This document shows, piece by piece, positions 44,405 through 47,161 of a stretch of DNA of 47,161 bases. Source of the stretch: Nitrospirota bacterium (GTDB taxonomy: Bacteria; Nitrospirota; Thermodesulfovibrionia; Thermodesulfovibrionales; JdFR-86); the NCBI GenBank assembly GCA_016207905.1, contig JACQZC010000057.1:1-47161 (forward strand). The letters run 5' to 3'. Position 1 is the first letter of the stretch. Every line of letters starts with the position of its first letter. The notes beneath the pieces are model-generated. The model ran no database searches. It was not told the origin of the DNA and was given only the letters and a program-made list of their open reading frames with translations. A program made the position numbers and the translations under genes.

Positions 44405-45397
44405 ATGAGACTTTTAACCCGAAAGAAGGTAGCTTTTTTTCTGCGCGGAAAGACACTATTGTGTGTGATAGCACTCTGTTTTATTTGTGCCTGTGCCACA
44501 AAAATCCCGGTTGTTATTCAGAAAGACATCGAGGTAATAAGGCATCCCTTACAGGTATCAGAGGATGAAAAATCCGTATCCATACTAAAGGCAATCGAGG
44601 AAAGAAACAGGACAATAGAGGACGACCCATCGTGGATTAAAAACTCCTATACAGGTCTCAATATTAGAAGTCTTCGCACTATTGCAGAAAAGGAGTATTC
44701 CGAGTATAAGAAATATCTAGATAACGGCACTGTTTATATCATAGTTCATCCTGCCTATTATCCATTCTTTCAGCATAAGAAGTTTGCGGATGAGGATGGG
44801 GAGTTCTCGAAGGGAAATGTAGTTGAGAGGCTCCTTTCAATCCCTGCCCAGAATCTAATCTTCTCTGTGCTTCAGGCTCAGGAAAGACGCATGAGGGATT
44901 TCCTTGAATATAAATCCACAGAGGAAAAGCTGATTATCATTATTCTGCCCCGAAACTACCAGAAGTACTCGGGTTATATCTATAAAAGCGGCCCTGATGA
45001 GTATACCCGTTACCTGAACGAAGTAACTAATGAATCCGAGTCCGTCTTTTATCTGGATTCAAGGACCTCAACGAGAGGCTATCTGAAGGAAGACGATACT
45101 ATCAAACTGGTAGAATTCCTTGCGGCAATCAATGCAAAAAAGGTTCTTATAGGCGGTGGCTATGTAGGCAGGTGCCTTGAGGACTTTTATGTGGATTTTT
45201 CGGAGACATACGGCACAGATTCATTGTATATGGTTCCTGAACTGTCCGATATATCTCCAAAGGAATTAAACGGCCATCTGGCAGTTAGCCTGCTTAAGCC
45301 TGATGGCACAATAGATATACTAACTGCAACAGAGAACTTAAAAAGCAACATATACGGTGCACAGGACATTCGGCCCAATGTCATGAACCTTCAATGA
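44405..45397 (+). CDS. uncharacterised lipoprotein
   Basis: A 330-residue protein I do not recognise. Residues 1-29 form a lipoprotein signal (GKTLLCVIALCFICA) with the modified Cys at position 30 (ICA-C lipobox). The mature part begins with ATKIPVVIQKDIEVIRHP and is alpha/beta in look: TVYIIVHPAYYPFF, EEKLIIIILPRNYQKY, SVFYLDSRTSTRGYL, AKKVLIGGGYVGRCLEDFYVDF and a C-terminal AVSLLKPDGTIDIL. The IIIVHP and VLIGGGYVGRC stretches suggest a Rossmann-like core. I use ATG 44405, as an upstream ATG 44384 would lie next to the predicted transcription start and spoil the signal peptide. Its TGA overlaps the vorB ATG (ATGA). Confidence 0.65.
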   Translation: MRLLTRKKVAFFLRGKTLLCVIALCFICACATKIPVVIQKDIEVIRHPLQVSEDEKSVSILKAIEERNRTIEDDPSWIKNSYTGLNIRSLRTIAEKEYSEYKKYLDNGTVYIIVHPAYYPFFQHKKFADEDGEFSKGNVVERLLSIPAQNLIFSVLQAQERRMRDFLEYKSTEEKLIIIILPRNYQKYSGYIYKSGPDEYTRYLNEVTNESESVFYLDSRTSTRGYLKEDDTIKLVEFLAAINAKKVLIGGGYVGRCLEDFYVDFSETYGTDSLYMVPELSDISPKELNGHLAVSLLKPDGTIDILTATENLKSNIYGAQDIRPNVMNLQ

Positions 45398-46443
45398 AAA
45401 AGGTTCTGATGAAGGGCAACGAGGCAGTGGCAGAGTCGGCAATTCAGGCAGGCTGTCGTTTTTACGCAGGTTATCCAATAACCCCCCAGAACGAGATTCC
45501 AGAATACATGTCATGGCGTATGCAGGATGTAGGAGGTACATTTATTCAGGCAGAAAGCGAGATTTCGGCAATAAACATGGTTTACGGTGCATCATCGGCA
45601 GGGCAAAGGGCAATGACCTCCTCAAGCAGTCCGGGTATAAGCCTCAAGCAAGAAGGAATCTCCTTTCTTGCTTCTGCCGAACTACCTGCGGTCATCGTGA
45701 ACATGCAAAGAGGCGGCCCAGGGCTTGGAAATATATCAGGCAGTCAGGCAGATTACTTTCAGGCTGTAAAAGGCGGAGGGCATGGAGATTACAAGTGCCT
45801 CGTTTATGCACCTTACAGCGTTCAGGAACTCTGGGACCTTACAATGCTTGCCTTTGACAGGGCAGACCTCTATAGAAACCCCGTCATAATCCTTTCAGAC
45901 GGAATCATGGGACAGACAATGGAGCCCCTGTTTCAAACCCCTTATGAGAAGCCTTCACTACCTGAAAAAACATGGGCATTAAGGGGTGCAAAAGGCAGGG
46001 CACCAAATGTCATAAAAACCCTTTATATGGCAGAAGGAGAGCTTGAGGAAAAAAACATGGCAAGGCAAGCTAAATATAAAAAAATAAAAGAAAACGAGGT
46101 CTTGTTCGAGGAACTGCAAACAGACGATGCGGACATTATTGTGGTTGCCTTTGGAGTGTCTGCAAGACTTGCCCTGCCTGCACAAAGAAAACTCAGAAAA
46201 GAGGGCATTAAAATTGGGCTTTTCAGACCAATAACGCTTTTCCCATTTCCAGAGAAACAGATAAGCAGTCTTGCAAAAAGGGTCAAGAGGTTCGTAGTAG
46301 TAGAGTTGAATGCAGGACAGATGGTTGAGGATGTGAGGCAATATGTTTGTGGAAAGGCAGAGGTAGTGCTTTATGGAAGGCCTGGAGGCTCCATAGTGAC
46401 TGCCGAAGAGGTATACGAGAAGCTAAAAGAAATAACCTCTTAA
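45394..46443 (+). CDS. vorB: 2-oxoacid:ferredoxin oxidoreductase alpha subunit (VorB-like)
   Basis: A 349-residue subunit of the ferredoxin-linked oxidoreductases that act on 2-oxoisovalerate and similar acids. It shows the start KVLMKGNEAVAESAIQAGCRFYAGYPITPQNEIPEYMS, FIQAESEISAINMVYGASSAGQRAMTSSSSPGISLKQEG, VIVNMQRGGPGLGNISGSQADY, and a C-terminal domain with AFGVSARLALPAQRKL and VVELNAGQMVEDVRQYV. The family works with TPP-binding beta and gamma subunits and often a ferredoxin delta subunit, none of which is downstream. It is coupled to the lipoprotein gene by an ATGA overlap. Confidence 0.92.
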   Translation: MKKVLMKGNEAVAESAIQAGCRFYAGYPITPQNEIPEYMSWRMQDVGGTFIQAESEISAINMVYGASSAGQRAMTSSSSPGISLKQEGISFLASAELPAVIVNMQRGGPGLGNISGSQADYFQAVKGGGHGDYKCLVYAPYSVQELWDLTMLAFDRADLYRNPVIILSDGIMGQTMEPLFQTPYEKPSLPEKTWALRGAKGRAPNVIKTLYMAEGELEEKNMARQAKYKKIKENEVLFEELQTDDADIIVVAFGVSARLALPAQRKLRKEGIKIGLFRPITLFPFPEKQISSLAKRVKRFVVVELNAGQMVEDVRQYVCGKAEVVLYGRPGGSIVTAEEVYEKLKEITS

Positions 46444-46524
46444 ACCGCTTTGGAAAAATAAAAACAGTTTAAAATTGCCGATAGAAATCCTCTCAACCGT
46501 GATACAAAAATGTTAAATTAATCT

Positions 46525-46980
46525 ATGAGTAGGATTTCTGTTTTGGTTAGCAAGCCTATCATTCACCTGTGCCTCATAGCCCTCATTGGCATTCTTTCAT
46601 ACTCAAATACATTTAATTCACCTTTTCAATGGGATGAGAAAAGTTTTATAGCGAAAAACCCTATCGTTAAAGACCTTTCCTATTTCCTTGAGCCATCAAA
46701 GGCAAAGGGATTTGAATACTATGGTGCCTTCAAAGGCAGATTCATTGGCTACCTCACATTTGCACTAAATTACAAACTGCATGGACTCGATGTCACTGGC
46801 TATCATGTATTCAATATATCAATTCATATCCTTAATGCCATGCTTGTGTATTTTCTTGTAGCATTGACTTTCAGAACTCCTTATCTAAGTAATCCCCCTT
46901 CATCCCCCTTTAATAAAGGGGGAAAAGAGGGGGTGCAACCTGCTAACATAGGTAACAGATTAACCTACGGACATGGGTAA
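46525..46980 (+). pseudogene. TMTC-like membrane glycosyltransferase gene truncated by repeat and IS
   Basis: The first 123 residues look like the N terminus of a TPR-linked GT-C glycosyltransferase: LCLIALIGILSYSNTFNSPFQWDEKSFIAKNP, with the Asp-Glu of the GT-C first loop, then YYGAFKGRFIGYLTFALNYKLHGLDVTGYHVFNISIHILNAMLVYFLVAL. After RTPYL the frame enters a palindromic repeat (SNPPSSPFNKGG, 46891-46933) and then the end of an IS element, stopping at 46980. Full-length members have several more membrane helices and TPR repeats, so the gene is disrupted. No Shine-Dalgarno precedes the ATG. Confidence 0.75.
46891..46933. repeat. palindromic GC-rich repeat inside the glycosyltransferase gene
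   Basis: CCCCCTTT/AAAGGGGG (46904-46922) with an AAT loop forms the core, flanked by a second C-rich and G-rich pair. In the gene's frame it encodes SNPPSSPFNKGGKEG, a form often seen where such repeats insert into coding regions. Confidence 0.7.
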
Positions 46981-47161
46981 CAGTATAATGGCAGAGCAAG
47001 GAGGTATTGCGATGTCATGAAGAGAGGTGAGACCTATGGACGAGAGAGTGAGTTTGATTTCGGACTGGCTTAAAGGTTGTTTCACAATCACAGAGCTTTC
47101 GGTTACTTACGGTGTCAGCCGCAAGACGGTCTATAAGTGGATCAACCGGTATGACACTGAT
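46941..47161 (+). mobile_element. left end of an IS481-type insertion sequence
   Basis: The element seems to start with TG at about 46941 (TGCTAACATAGGTAACAG) and contains a second GGTAACAG at 46976-46983. No target-site duplication can be checked because the right end is outside the window. The transposase gene starts at 47036. Confidence 0.6.
47036..47161 (+). CDS. IS481-family transposase, N-terminal fragment
   Basis: Forty-two codons are visible from ATG 47036 to the window end: MDERVSLISDWLKGCFTITE, then SVTYGVSRKTVYKWINRYD. This is the N-terminal helix-turn-helix of IS481/IS3-like transposases, whose ISRKTxYKWIxRY signature is clear. The DDE catalytic core should lie beyond the window. 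GAGAGGTGAG upstream serves as ribosome binding site. Confidence 0.85.
   Translation, partial: MDERVSLISDWLKGCFTITELSVTYGVSRKTVYKWINRYDTD

Overview
The window looks like a chromosomal segment of a Gram-negative, probably anaerobic bacterium, most likely Nitrospirota (Thermodesulfovibrionia-like) or a related lineage. The evidence is outer-membrane barrels, an LpxH-like phosphoesterase, a 2-oxoacid:ferredoxin oxidoreductase subunit, a GH57 glycosidase, tandem DUF507 genes, and heavy use of AGA/AGG and ATA codons. The lineage is an inference; no rRNA gene or tRNA is visible.

Layout. 1-2.8 kb: start of an unknown gene with a structured leader, a PilZ response regulator, an HNH protein, an XRE regulator and an outer-membrane barrel. 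2.8-4.9 kb (minus): a HEPN-like DUF5618 gene and rpsF-ssb-rpsR-DUF507-DUF507. 5.1-6.7 kb (plus): dapA, a DUF3553-like gene and ogt. 6.7-11.4 kb (minus): an exopolysaccharide export operon (SLBB/Wza-like, Wzi-like, Wzz-like) behind a near-consensus promoter. 11.5-18.3 kb (plus): prfB with its programmed +1 frameshift, then dnaA, dnaN, a RelBE/ParDE-like toxin-antitoxin pair and gyrB; recF is absent. 18.3-22.5 kb (minus): holB-ricT-metG-M50 protease, tightly overlapped. 22.8-28.7 kb (plus): mutS, then gcvH-lpdA and an unknown helical protein. 28.8-29.4 kb: a DUF4160/DUF2442 pair in repeat-rich DNA. 29.8-33.6 kb: eno-ftsB-GH57. 33.6-35.5 kb: rlmN, a SurA-N-like protein and hisI. 35.7-41.8 kb (plus): the most interesting locus, a cyclic-nucleotide-binding protein, a metallophosphoesterase, a DUF1302-like barrel that lacks its start and signal peptide, a LolA-like periplasmic protein, and an RND/MMPL transporter fused to a second cyclic-nucleotide-binding domain. 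41.8-47.2 kb: an FMN/4Fe-4S membrane protein, asd, a lipoprotein coupled to vorB, and a glycosyltransferase gene cut by a palindromic repeat and an IS481-type element.

Cross-cutting signals. At least six genes (response regulator, gyrB, holB, rlmN, hisI, FMN/4Fe-4S protein) have a good -10 hexamer ending only 5-7 nt before the start codon and no usable Shine-Dalgarno, so leaderless transcripts seem common. Intergenic DNA carries small palindromic repeats, including a 58-bp exact inverted pair 29 kb apart and a composite inverted-repeat element between holB and mutS.

The operon at 35.7-41.8 kb suggests envelope lipid or lipoprotein transport controlled by a cyclic nucleotide. Its barrel reading frame begins inside the phosphoesterase gene exactly where an in-frame A_AAA_AAG slippery heptamer would give a -1 shift; decay or an assembly indel is at least as likely as programmed frameshifting.
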